Assembly: GCA_003260075.1 (NCBI GenBank)
Contig: QLIY01000367.1
Coordinates: 79,059-143,058, forward strand
DNA length: 64,000 nt
Reading direction: 5' to 3'
From: Phallusia mammillata
Taxonomy: Eukaryota; Chordata; Ascidiacea; Phlebobranchia; Ascidiidae
In this document: positions 39,471 to 53,895 of the stretch, piece by piece
How the letters are laid out: the number at the start of each line of letters is the position of its first letter
Numbering within the stretch: the first letter of the stretch is position 1
Made by a program: the position numbers and the translations under genes
Notes under the pieces: generated by a model
The model's database searches: none
Told to the model about the DNA's origin: nothing
Seen by the model: the letters and a program-made list of their open reading frames with translations, nothing else

Positions 39471-42400
39471 CTGCAGAAACAAAAGCCGGTTTAAAAATCC
39501 GTATTTCTTATGTTTCACAATATACCAGGGCTATAGTACCCAACTATTTCATGTTTACAAAGACGTTGTACTAGTGTGTCTGTCATGACCTTAGCAGAAT
39601 GAAATCGCAAGTGTTCTAGTTCTAGCCAAGTATGGAAATCATTGACTTTAAAAACAGGAGTTTTGTTTTTACCTGACGGCCATCCTGGGTGTCGCATGGA
39701 CATGTGATGGGGTTGGCCGTCCATAATAAAACTGCTCATCGATTGACCATCGGGACTGTACGGCCCCATATTGCTGACTGCAATGAAAAAAAATCAGGTT
39801 ATTCGTTGCCTGATGTACACATAGAATCTAAATGCTGAGTCTAAAGCGTTCCTGAGCTTTACTACATCAACAAGCGTTATTAGTATTCAAACATACTCTT
39901 CCGTGAAAGTTTTTAGGTCTGCGCATCAATAACTTTTACGTTTTTAATTTAGTTATTTAATTTGCTTGCTAAAATAAACTTGAGAAATGCTCTTTTTTTC
40001 AAACCCCACACTTACTTAGGCCTGATAACTAGCTTAGTCAAGGCAAGTTTTAGAACTGCTATACACCAAAGCTTATTGTAGTCGAATGTTTTATGTTATG
40101 AGTAAAAACAAGAACCTACCTGCTCGATTAGACTGGTCAATCATCGGCTGAACAATCCGCCTTCTCGCGTTAATAAACCTGCAAAACAGAAATATAACGT
40201 TACATTTATGCCCGAAATTTTTTTTGATAATTTCTTATTGTAGCATTTACTTGTTAGTTAAAATTTTTGTCTTGTGTGGGTTAAAGTCGATTTGTGACGT
40301 AACAAACACGTTATGGCACAAGGTCGCGATGACAACGCGTAGAACAACAATAGAACAAATCATGAAAGCACCGACAACGCGTGAAATCCGAGAAAGAGTC
40401 AATTTGTTTAACCCCGAACTGCGAAGTGGGGCCGCGGACCCGATGGGCGTTCAGCTGTAAACTGAATCACTCCAATGCGCTGCTTGTCCATGGTTGGGGC
40501 AGGCGGGGGTGGGAGGTGCAAGTAATGATGCGTGCACTTGTTGGTGCATTGTTCCAGCGTTCGACGGCGTCGCCATTACTACGTCACAAACGGGTTGCTT
40601 GTTTTCTCGAATTCGCGCGAGATTTGGATTGTCGAATGCCGTGTGCCGCGTCTAAGCGAAAACTGTCAACAGGATAATCGCATTCCGCGCAATTAGTCGA
40701 GGTCAGCAGGTCGCGCCTGATTGGCTCAGCTGACAATCATGTGACCAATGCAAACACGCACTGATTCGGGGACATCGGGGTCGGGTGACGGCTTAGCGCG
40801 GGGTCACTTACCCAGGGGGCAGGGGGTATGTGCAGATTAATTAGTTTTGCTAATTTTCGGACGCGCCAGCTTTTCCCAAGCCGTAACGCCGTTGCGAGAT
40901 AAAGCTTCAAGATAAGAGGGGCAGTGCCAAAGCTTCCCACCCCCCGATCTAGCAAAGTTGTGTTTCGACAGCAAACCACTAGTGCAGAGGCGATACTTAA
41001 GCCGACGCGATAAGACATGAGATAAGGTTGACAAAATGCAGACCCTACGTTCCCTGCCAGACCTCTAAGCATCACTCCGACTCACACATCAAACTGTGCC
41101 AGACTCTGAATCCGATCCAACGAAAATAAACAAATCTCAGCGTGCGAAAATGTACAAGTGCCCAAGCCTGGCCGAATCCCTGTTTGCTTTTTTATGAAAC
41201 CGACTCCGGACTTTGCTAATTGGACTCCTTTAGTCGGTCCGTGAAGCTCCAGCGGTTTTAAGGATCTGACAGTTTACAGCGATTTCCATGAAAATTTACT
41301 GATTTTTAACAAACTAAAATTTATCGTTTAACAAAAAAGAAGTTTTCTAGTTAACACTCACAAATTTATACATTAATTAAACACCGTGTTTTGAAAATAT
41401 TTCCTTTTGAAGAATCTGTTTCTCTGATTTATCCAACTCTAAACTTTCCAGTGAAGAAAGCAACTCTCCCAGTTAAGTCAACTTTCGAAATCTCAGTTGG
41501 GGGGTCGCGACCCTTGCGCGATTTTTCCACGCAAAATTGAGAGATCGTGTGCGACGTGGTACCAAGACAATAGAGATTATGGAAAAAGCGACGTCGCGAT
41601 GCGCTTTATTTCGTCACAATGGGGCGCTCGTCACGCTAAAGTGCATTCGCAAACGCAGGAGCGGATAAAGCAGGCGTGACGCGAGATCTGTGTGTGATGT
41701 CACAATGAACCCGCAGCTTCGAGCATCCTTTGCCGCTGCGAAGCTGGTAAACACGAGGTCGGGGTAAAAATTCTTATTTATCTTCCGCACAAGGAAAGCG
41801 GACCCCAGGATTGACCCCACTTCTGGTGGGGGGTGGCGGACCAGCGCAGTACACGTGAAACCGACCGAAACGAGGTCCGCATTCCGACTTGGAGCACTTT
41901 GTGAGGTAAACAATCCTCTTTCTCGCTCTGTTTCGTCACAAAGGCGATCGGATGGTGGGGGGAGGGTGAACCTCCTGCGGGCAAATTATAAATCGTGATT
42001 TTCGCGCCGCGCGATATTTTATTCGAGAAAAATCGTGGCGCAAATCGGGGGAGCATGCACCAGAAATGAAATGCGCCGATTAATATGCGAAGGTGTTGAG
42101 CGACAACATGACGCGACAGATTTTGCTTATTCCCGTTGCTATGGCTGCGGTTGCTTGGTTACCCGAAGGGGTCTGGGTTTTACCTGAAAGTGGGAATAAT
42201 CGGACAAGCGCTGTGAGGCGAACCGGGGTCAGAACTAGGGGCACTTGACAAGAATCACAACTCGCATGCTCGATTAATCGTTACTCATCGCGCAAATATG
42301 GCGGCGCCAGCAGGCCCGGGCGACCCCACAGCTCGCGAGACGCGTCACACACAAAACTCATTATGATGCAACAAACAGGTGGAGTGTTATCCGATACATA

Positions 42401-45400
42401 AACGACTTTCACCGGGGGCGAGTTACTTTGACCGAACCCGCACGTTCATATCGCCACAACTCGGGCATTAACGGCTCTCTTTCGCTCCGGATTAACGTTA
42501 ATGCAAGGCGTCATGGACTCAGACGAAAATAGGGGGTTCGCGCCTTGACTTTGAACCTCCATCGGGGTCCGGCCCCAAGCCCCCACTGGGTAAACCGATC
42601 GCTTTGGTTTTACCGCGAGAGTTCGTCAGAAGTTTATCGGGGTCAAATTTCTTCTCGCTTTTTCGTGAGACCCCGGCCCCACTTTACTCCTCAGCCCCCT
42701 TACCCATGGGTCGGTGATTGATTGGCATGTACGAGGTTTATAAAGCCGGAATCAGTTTGCGCCGCGCCTCACGACTGTCACGTTTGGCGGCTTAATGCGA
42801 ATCGCGGCTTCATACTTCAAACCAGACTTTCCGACATTTTGTGTCTCCGCATGGTGGTGCGCAAGGGTCAATGTCAAGTCGCAGAAACTGTGCCTGAATT
42901 TACTCCAGCGCTTTATACTTCTGACCAGATCGTACAATCTTCAGTTTTTCACTTAAGAAACCGAAAGACATTTTTTTGCCTAGCTCATTCACATGCTTTT
43001 CGGGAATGTTTAAAACCTTTCCCTGCACACGCAACAAGATAATCACTTCGGCAAACCCGTGCCTTGCTGCTAACGATAAGTGGATTAAATGGGGGAGGGG
43101 GGCAATGCCGGTGGTCCAGGGGTGGACAGTATTATGACGTCACTGTGGAGTTTATAGTTAAGTCCGCGACCCCTGACTCAGCCGTTCCGCGGTCGTTCAA
43201 CTCCGGAATCGCGTTGCTTGATTCTCACGTCATAATTGGCTTATCCTTGTGAACCGCTGTCCTGTTTTTGTGCCCGGCTCGCGAAACAAACTTGCTTCAG
43301 CGCTGTTGTGAGGTTGAACCGATTTAAGACGTTTTTTCAAGTAGATATTCGTGAAGCGCGATTTATTTGTCCTTCCCTCCCCTCACTTTGCGTGTCATCC
43401 TGCACAATCGGGAACAATACTAGAACGCGCTGCCGTGTTTGTCTACGGGCGGCGCGCGCTATGACGCCACAATGGCTTCGGTTGCTTCGACAAACCCCAA
43501 CGCGTTCAGATGACAATGCCAGCATATTCGGGAATCTATTTAGACAGAGAGCAAATATCGCTTACGATAGGAATGCCGTCGTTCTCGAGTGGAACTCTGT
43601 GATTCTGATGGATCGCGCGGCGCGACGAACGCGACGTGAATCGCGACAGAGGGAAAAGCGATTGTGAGCGAATAAAGCGTCTAGTTAAAACAAGAATCGG
43701 AATTATGACAGGCAGGGCGCGCGGTGGTAAATAAATGCTCCCTGGATATGTGACCGACACCTGAGTGAACTCTATGCCTCGCAGGGGGTGGCGACGGTCG
43801 CGCGCTACTCTCTTGTGACGTAACAATGCAAATAGAAGCCAGGGTGTGGCTAAACGAGTCTCATTAATTTTGTAAAAATAACTACAACTTTTAGGAACAG
43901 CCTGTTTTTTTCCATGTTAACACAGTGATGCCGCCAAAATGTAACGTTTATGTTGTTATTTACGTAAATATCATTGTTCCAATGTATCAGTTACTGCCCA
44001 TTGTCGAATTCGAACCTAGCCGCTTGTTGGGTTTCCTTGACAATCGACGCGCGGCGCCTTTCAACAACACGTGACCTTCGCAGGTATGTGCAATAACAAG
44101 CCACAGACAGACAGCGTATTTTCTTGCAGCGGTCAGTGATGAATGGCCCAACACCTGGACCACATTAGGCGGCCTTCGGGTGAATTTTTCACGGCGAATT
44201 AACGACCTCGTACGCCGATCCACCGCCCAATACTAGCTATGCCTTTAAGTGACCGCTTTAGTGCCCCGATTTTGAGCCGCTTGTTCTCATCCGTCACTGT
44301 GTAGTGTTCGGCGACCTTGTTTGTCATTCCAAGGATCGCCGGTAAACGTTTGTCGGTTTTGACTGGATCCACTGAGAGTGTTGTTGCACCCGTTTGTCGC
44401 GACCAAGACGCTGATGTTCTTGTTAAAGGTGCGATGAAAAAATTGGCGACAAATTTAACGAAGTATCTGAAAGAATTGATTTGGCCAAACTAGGAAAACT
44501 ATTTTCGTTTTTTCTGTTGTATAATCACAACTGGTAGCTGCTAGTTTATAATTGATTCGAATGATTTTTGCAAAAAGCAGAAAAAAGGCGATGTTACAGA
44601 GACTTGAAGCAACTTAACGACCGATTTTCCGAATACAGCTTTTGCTTCGCTTTGTTTGTAATTTGGAAGCTTTTTTTTTCGGGTGCATTGTAACTTCTAA
44701 ACCTTCACATCTAACCCCCATAATGTGGGGTTTACAGAGTCAACCGGAATAAATCCCGAACACAAGCGATCGCGCGCTTCAGGGGAGGGAGGGCCACCAC
44801 ACGCGAAAGCGGAAATTCGTAACAACCGAATCCGAGCAATTGAAGCCGATAATTTGATCACGTGACTCGTTACGCGATACGGAAATAGACGTAGAATCGA
44901 CGGCGATTTAATATCACCTGATCTCATGCATACGAGGGTTGGATTTGCTCTCGAAAGGTGTTAAGTGATAAAGCGCGATATTAAAAACTGAATTGCCATG
45001 TCAAATATAGTCTACTTCCTTAATGGAAGAGTGGATTTCTCTGGTTTAGTTGTTGACAATTTCGTCCGGTTTTATCCTGGCACTACTTCAAAGCTGCTAG
45101 TTCAAGAGCATCGCCTAAAAAGTCAGTTTAAAAACGTCGTCGACTCGACTAAGGTAATCGCATTACGACATAAATTCACACTCGGGCAAAACTCAGCACA
45201 AGATGAAATTTCAAAGAAGCGGTGTGGAGCGCGAGACAGCGCGATTCATGTTTGTGACGTGATAAAGTGGCTTTGTCTTGTAGTCGCGACAGTTATTCTG
45301 CAAATCGTTTGACAGACGTGGGATCAGTGCTCGCATATGTGATACAGTTTCTTGCAGTGCAGATAATTACACCTCAAAAGCCGTAATCGGATTTTTCGCA

Positions 45401-48087
45401 GCGGTTATGGCTTGCTGCTTTGAAGCTTGGTGCCTCTTGGTAAACAAGACCGACGTACGTGGAATCAACCAGGGTGGCATCCCACATGAAACGACTTATA
45501 AGTCGTATAGTTAAGGTTGAAACAATGACGCATACCCGGCGGTCTCACCTAGCTCCACTTACGCATACTTGTAAACATAAGTGTTGGGCATAGTGAACGG
45601 CAGCTCGACTATTTATAACTCATCATGGCTAATTATGTAAGTTATTTTCTTGCTAGTGATAAAGAGATGTTAAGTACTTAGTTATATGCAAAAATAATTT
45701 CATTTCTTAGAATATAAGCATATCTTTTTGCCAGCAACATTGTATCTCTTGATTACTTCATGGTTTTAAATATTAGCAGCACAAGTCCCTTAAACCCCAA
45801 GAACACTTCACCTACCCCAATCCCTAAAGGCACGTTGGGGCTTTTGGCAAATCCCGGACCCCACAAAACTCGGATCCCTGAAGCTGGTAGTTAAAATGTC
45901 GGGCACATGTCGTGGTTACGCTTCACCGACATCCGTATTACAGCGAACCAGAGAGCTGCACATTTTCATAGCGAAAGTAGTACTACCAACATGCAGACTT
46001 ATATCGTTTAACCCGTAGCTTTACAGACATAAGCGGTCTTTAAAGGTTTTGCTCACATATCTGGCCTGTAATTTTGTGTTTTACGATTATGCGTTGGGCC
46101 AATAATTGCTTTTTCACGTGCCCGCCTCACAAAGCGCCTTTCAGGTTTCAAATCTGGTGCAAATTGAAAGTCGAAAAGTGTAAGGCGATCTAGTCCACCT
46201 TGTTTACTCGGCAATTTCTTCGGCGCCCTGCACAAGACCAAAAAAGCCGAAAAAAACGTCTGGAGTGATTTCTGTCGACCGCATAGTTTGCCTGATTAAG
46301 AGAAGACCCACCGCTCCAGTCGACTGTGACCAGGTTTCCTTAAACTGGCATGGCGGGAGGTCGGGCTCAGTGAGGCCCGCGAATGCTTTGCAGCCGCAAC
46401 AACACCGGATTATCGCAGTATTATCCTCAGCCTGGTCAAGCTGACTTCATCCCTTCACCAGTTCTTGGCACAAAACGCGCTATAATTTTTTTTGCCTTCA
46501 GTGTCAGCTGCGTTTACAGTGTTTGGATGCGTTCCCTTAACCGACCACCCTTAGTCAAGTTAGTTTTGGTTTCGTCACCATTTCACAAAACATAAAACTT
46601 CTTCCGTTATTTCAATAACGCAGAATTAAATTCCCAACAAACAACTATCACAACGGAACTTGCGGTAATGGGTACGTACACACATTACCGGCTAGTGACA
46701 AAATTAATTGTCGCAAACTCGATTTTATGAGATGACTCTATTTCGTCTATTTACTAGGCAGTTCTCTTTACTCAAAGCCCGACAATTTACTATTTTAAGG
46801 TATCTTACCAATTGTTCACTTGTAATATGGTGAGCCCGGTCTGATTCGCCAACGATTTTTTCTGGTCTTCCGAAGGATAAGGGTGCTGAAGAAAAAATGA
46901 ATTGTAGGTTAAACCTTCAAATTCGTTCACAAATTTTGTTTTTAAGCCAACCCCTATTGGTTATAATGTGTTGTGAACTCAACTGGGGTTCCAGAACGTG
47001 GTTGCTTGGCAACGGGCGCGCCCGTTAAAAAAAAACGAATTTCCATCAACATTAGGCGAGACAGAGTCGCGACGGAGACCGAAAACACAGTGAAACAAGA
47101 ACAACTGTCAACGCCTCGTCAGTGACGTCACAATGCGATCGATGCCCAGGCAGAATTTAATCAGGAACAAATTTGGCTTGGCGCTCAGTAATGGGGGGTT
47201 GTATGTTCGATTAGCCCGTTACACGCCGAGAATCGCTGGAGCGGTCACGGGGATTACCCGATTAAGCGCCCTTGGAGAGTATGAGCGCTCGGTAATAGTT
47301 TCACACGGGAGGATGAGCGGAGGCGGCTTTAACCGGATTAGATGGGCTCAATATGTCGCGTGTCACATGATCCCAGTGATATCTCCACGGAAGTCAATAT
47401 CTTGTTGCCCAACGCTTTTGATATTGTGAGAATTTGCCTGTCAATTTGGTAAGGATTTTTAATCACCTGATTTTGCCACTTTCGTTTTCTTGTGAAATCT
47501 AAATCTTCTTTCTCATAAACCAACAGACTTGTTACCCCATCATTTTTAAACGACTTTCTTCAGTTAATTTTTCGTTCGCTGATTTTTGTTTGAAATTCAT
47601 TGGGATCAAGTTGTCATTAAATTTCAATTGTTGTTTAAAGAATGACGGTCTTGGATAATTTGCGATTGAAGTTGTTTTTAGTTGTGAATATATTTTGACT
47701 TATTGTATCTGCATTAAAGTTAATAAAAATCGAGTAAAACAGTGAATGCGATCTATAATGAGGTGTCGAAGCGTCAATGGAAGGCTGATTGCTAATTTGT
47801 AGATCAACTTAAAGACTTCATCAATCTCAACTCTATTACAGATCGGGCTCCCTAAGCGGTTGTCTGTTAATCGTCAATCCGTAAAACTGGTCGAATGTTT
47901 TAATTCTCGAACATCGACGCCGCGCGTAATTGCAATCCATCAGTCACGTGACAAATACGTTATAAGCGATTTGACGCATGCGCGCGCTACAATATGGGAA
48001 CGCAGCACGCTTGTCTGATTTCGAGAATTGAAAAGCTTTGCGCGACCGAACCGTGATTATGAAATAAACAGGTAAAACCGGGCGTCG

Positions 48088-48156
<69 letters not shown>

Positions 48157-51100
48157 GCTAAATTGTGCAGTGAGCGACAATGGGAGAAACTTATTCGACA
48201 GCTCTGGGTCCTAATGCTAAAAACGGTTGGGAGCCACATTGCACAAAATATTAACATTTAACCTAAATTGTTAAGTATTTAATTGAGTTCACACAATTAA
48301 GCTTATGATGGCAATCACAAAGTTGGAAAGAAGCTTGATAGTAAGAATTAGCAGCAAGAGACTTAAATTTATTCCATTTTACTTCATGAGTTTCAAAAAG
48401 TGACCTTTTGTTGATCGTTTTTCACTGCTACCGATTTTATGGATTACTAAATTTTCTTGGCAAAAAACAAGAAAATAATAGATGTTCACAGAACAGTTTA
48501 AAGTGTTTTTCTTAAATTTCGCTTTGCCGGAATTCACGATTTCTCTTTTGTTTGTTATTTTCTTTCAAACTGCTTCAAACTTGTGTGAAAACTCACCGTT
48601 AAATTTTGGAAGAGCCACGCCCTCATAATATTGGTCGCCTGCTTGGGAAAAATTCCCCTTTTCTTCTGCTGGGGCTTTTTTCCAGGGTCCGAATCGTCCT
48701 CGCCGCCCCCGTCTCCGGAGTAAGTGCTGCCCTCTAGTGTGCTTCCTGTAACAAATTCTAAATTTAAAATCATAGAAATCGTATGTGATTTTAGTACAAG
48801 TTAAAAATTCATTACCAAGCAAATCGAATTCAAATCTTTGCTCAAAAACATATATTTTTGCCTCTGTATTTAAAAACTGTTAGTTAAATTTCTACACAAT
48901 ATAGCACTAAAATAGTGACTAAGGTACGTAAGCACATTATTGGGCAGGGTTTTACTCATAGTTGTCAGATCCCTCATTAACAGACGATGCCGCACCAATT
49001 AATCGACATTCTGGAATTGTCATTCGCGCGCGTTTGTATTCGAAAGCAGATTATCCCATGTCCAGCTGCAGTGCTTAGCCTAATCCCCGAACCCCGGTAT
49101 TGTTTACGCTTTCCATAACGAACTACGCAGACTGAGATTTTCCTTCAAGGGCAGATGTTCGGTTGATGAATTAGCTTCACATCTTCACGACTTTAAAGCT
49201 CTAATCACGTGCTACTAGCCTCGGAGCAGCTGCAAGCGACAACTGAGATTGATGACGCATCGATTGTGGCTTGTTGGGCGGTCGGGGGAGTGGGGAGGGA
49301 GGGGGGGGGGGATGGAAAGTAGCTTGATAGCAAGAGACTTAAATTTATTCCATTTTACTTCATGAGTTTCAAAAAGTGACCTTTTGTTGATCGTTTTTCA
49401 CTGCTACCGATTTTATGGATTACTAAATTTTCTTGGCAAAAAACAAGAAAATAATAGATGTTCACAGAACAGTTTAAAGTGTTTTTCTTAAATTTCGCTT
49501 TGCCGGAATTCACGATTTCTCTTTTGTTTGTTATTTTCTTTCAAACTGCTTCAAACTTGTGTGAAAACTCACCGTTAAATTTTGGAAGAGCCACGCCCTC
49601 ATAATATTGGTCGCCTGCTTGGGAAAAATTCCCCTTTTCTTCTGCTGGGGCTTTTTTCCAGGGTCCGAATCGTCCTCGCCGCCCCCGTCTCCGGAGTAAG
49701 TGCTGCCCTCTAGTGTGCTTCCTGTAACAAATTCTAAATGTAAAATCATAGAAATCGTATGTGATTTTAGTACAAGTTAAAAATTCATTACCAAGCAAAT
49801 CGAATTCAAATCTTTGCTCAAAAACATATATTTTTGCCTCTGTATTTAAAAACTGTTAGTTAAATTTCTACACAATATAGCACTGAAATAGTGACTAAGG
49901 TACGTAAGCACATTATTGGGCAGGGTTTTACTCATAGTTGTCAGGTCCCTCATTAACAGACGATGCCGCACCAATTAATCGACATTCTGGAATTGTCATT
50001 CGCGCGCGTTTGTATTCGAAAGCAGATTATCCCATGTCCAGCTGCAGTGCTTAGCCTAATCCCCGAACCCCGGTATTGTTTACGCTTTCCATAACGAACT
50101 ACGCAGACTGAGATTTTCCTTCAAGGGCAGATGTTCGGTTGATGAATTAGCTTCACATCTTCACGACTTTAAAGCTCTAATCACGTGCTACTAGCCTCGG
50201 AGCAGCTGCAAGCGACAACTGAGATTGATGACGCATCGATTGTGGCTTGTTGGGCGGTCGGGGGAGTGGGGAGGGAGGGCAGTGCAATAAATGACCTTGA
50301 ATGGTCAGCGGTGACCTTGTGATAGGAGCAGCTTGTTTTGTCAGCTGGTAGCAACGATTAAACGGGGAGTTTTCTCCGTGATTTGCCCGTGAGCTATAGA
50401 GATCATTCTACGATCAAATGTTACGTCACACAGGCGATTGTTCGATAATAATTGTTTCGAATTATTTGACGCTTTTAAGGTTCCTTTTGAGCGCTGTACA
50501 AAATTAACAATCGGCAAAAAGTTTAATTTCATTTGGCGAACAAAAGTTTTACCCACAAAACGACTTTTACCAAATTTTTCAAACAAATCGGACTGCCTAC
50601 AACTTAGCAACACAACCAAGATTGTTTCGTCTGAGTGAACAAGGGCGTCTCACTGGTAAAAGTTTCCCGCCAGATGTCTATTAGTGGCGCGGAGAGCATT
50701 ATTACGCGAATATCGATTATTACATCACAGTTTGAATTCTTGCTACTGTATTGGGTGCTCGTGGCGCCGACAAGGAGTCAAATATTGGCAATTATTGCGG
50801 CGCAGTAGTTTTTAATTTTCCCCAGTCGTGAGGAAAGTAAATAACTTTCATTGATTGTTGGTGTAGAGGTCAAGGGGTCACCTGTAGCTTTGCAATATCA
50901 GAGAGTTTATTGTATTGCCAAGCGACGGATGATTTAAAATAATATTTTTTAACTTTTCTAGTTTGCAATTGTTAAATCGATTTACGGGATCTTCGACACT
51001 GCAAAGCGTTGTTTGGTAAATGCCCCCCCCCCAAATAATATTTTTTAACTTTTCTAGTTTGCAATTGTTAAATCGATTTATGGGATCTTCGACACTGCAA

Positions 51101-51364
51101 AGCGTTGTTTGGTAAATTTGCTATGTACAAACCAATTATACAGTGTTAAGGTTCCTTTATATATCTTTGAACAAACAAAGACGAACGTTGTATAATCTTG
51201 TTAAGATGAACACACATTCATAACTGGGATCAGCCCTGAAGTGTCTATGCAGACCTTGTATAATCTTGTGGTATTAAAATCAAAGTTATTTGTTATTCAT
51301 TAAATATAACTGGGGGTAACACTTCTTGCAAACATATACTCCGTCGCAGCGTTTAAAATCCAGT

Positions 51365-51421
<57 letters not shown>

Positions 51422-53820
51422 AACCGATCTCGACGTTATAATTTGATTCCCAAATATACAGCTGTTTGTCGTCTTAACATTTTCAATTGATTTCAAAGCA
51501 AACCATATCCAGGAAACGGCCTGTTGCGCTCCTAACACGTCGAGCTGTCGGAAAACGTGTTTTGCAAGCTGAAATGTCAGTAATGTGAGAATGCATTGGG
51601 TGGTGTGTTGCAAATCGCAGCTCTATTGAATCAGAAAACAACTCGACACCAACGGTTAAAACACGCAGCAAACATGCAACCACAATTTAATCATTCAAAT
51701 TTCAATCAGAGCTCAAATGGAGCACGCAGCGCGCACCCAATGCGGTGGATTGCAGCTATAAAGCCGCCACCAGTGCTTTGTTGAGGAAGTGTGGCAGCCT
51801 AGCGCTATACCAGAGTCGGTGAAATGTTATATTCGTTGAAACGATAGGAAGAATATATAGCTGGGCGCGTTTACCGTGTTCTACCGCGCCAATAGTTTCC
51901 GCTAAGTTCCAGTTGGCTCCGATTAATCACGGCACGCGTTAACGAGAGCGGGAAAACGTAAATCGACAATGTTTCACTCGCTGCAATGCAATGTGTTGAG
52001 TGTTTTATTTTTTACTTCGATTCTGACTTTTTCCTCTTTACTTCACGTTTATTTTTGAAAAACCCTTGAGAAAAACCACAAGTAATATCATTGTATTTTC
52101 AACTTACAATCCAACATGTAAGTATCCGTTGTTGTTATGCCAGGTACAATTCCCCTTGAGCACAAAAAACTTGCAACTTACAGAATTCGTTGGTTCTATA
52201 CTTTTTAAGATGTTTGGTTGGCCTTAACAGAAAACGTACATAGAGTGACTTTGCATAATTTGTTGTAGCTCAGAGTTTACCGACTGGCATTAGCAGTTCG
52301 TGTTGTTTGTGATTTTCACTTATCCCCAAATCAAAATGGTGGATGCCGTCGGCCATTTTGAGTAAGAAATCCTGTATTGTTAAAGTTGAATACATTGAAC
52401 TTTGAAATTTGGCACCTAAATTCCATTCAAACAGTTTACAGCAAAATTCCCAGTCATGAAGCAACGAATCAAAATTCACCAAAACCGAGGCGAAAACTTC
52501 AAATACGTGCATTCAGCACAACTTAAAGGGCGAATCGTGGTGGAGATTACAGTTTTGTCCAACAAACAAAGCCTTTGAATCTCATTTTTATCGGCTAGGA
52601 ATCCTTTTTAGATCCTCTCCCGAACCACGAGTGCACCGGGGACACGGGAGGCATTAGAAGCACCGCATATACCGGCAGTGATGAAATATTAATAACGGCC
52701 TCACTGCATGCGACTTATGACGCATTAAAGGGCGCATTTATTCCATCACCGACACCCCACTATTGCGACACAATGCCTGACCTGGTCGTAATGGGTTTCG
52801 TCCCGGAGGTACGACTCCCCAACATTTTAGCCCAAAACGAAAATGTGAAAAGTTTTTGCTTTATGCCGGAGAAGCCTTTTTCACTAAGGTTTAGATTAAC
52901 GATGTAAACCGCATAAGGGTACAGATCATATCAATTAATGGAAATTTTAATAGTCTTTACAAACCTAGTCGAAATTGGCCGCTTCAATAGTTGTACTGTG
53001 TAATTTCTTCCAATATTTCGCATTAACATATTGTTTAAAGTTTGCCGAATCCGCAAGCAATCATAACGTCAGGTTTCGTTATCCTGCGTGTATTTGAGCG
53101 TTTGTTGCATGTTAAGGAACATGACTCGGTTCAGCGAAACGAACAAGTGGGGCTTAATTTTTTTCGTGCTTACAGTCGCACTCTGCTCATCCGATTTGTT
53201 TGCGTTTAGTTCCAGAATAATTGGTTAAATCTGTAAACCAGCGCGCGACCGGCGAAACAACAATGCCAGCGCGGCCCCGTCGCGTCATGAAATATTCATC
53301 CGCTATCGATTTCAGGAATGTTCCGCCAAACGGATAACAACACGTACGGCCTAATAATGCATCATGACCTCTGACCCCGCCCGGACCGTTGCCTGGCAAC
53401 GCCGTGATTGACAGCGCATGGAGACACAACGTCTGCTTTTCACAACGGTTCATTATGCGACCCAATGCTGAACGCTGCCCGGCATGCACGGGTCGCAGTG
53501 AAAATAACGCTGACGACAATTGCAGACCGATTGAAATTGGATTGTTGTCGTAATAAAGCATTATTGTCTTGTCATTATTGCGTTTCTGTCCATGGCATTC
53601 GATTTTGATGTAAATGTTAAATCGTTGGCCCAAAGCGGAATTTCGGGGTCGCAAGGAAACCCAGCAAACCCCGTTGCTCCCAACAAAAATCCCCTCTAGG
53701 AAACGATTTTTTATCGATGACAATCATAAACCATGCTAACAATGCTTCAATACTTAATCTACTTCTAGCGCTTGCGACTCTCTGGCACTGAACAAAACGC
53801 CCGGATTTCTATTACTGGAG

Positions 53821-53895
<75 letters not shown>

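Noticed and set aside
43236..43667. 143-codon ORF in the Meis intron
   Set aside because: No domain or familiar motif. The region is CpG-rich and stop-poor, and the ORF lies within an intron on the opposite strand.
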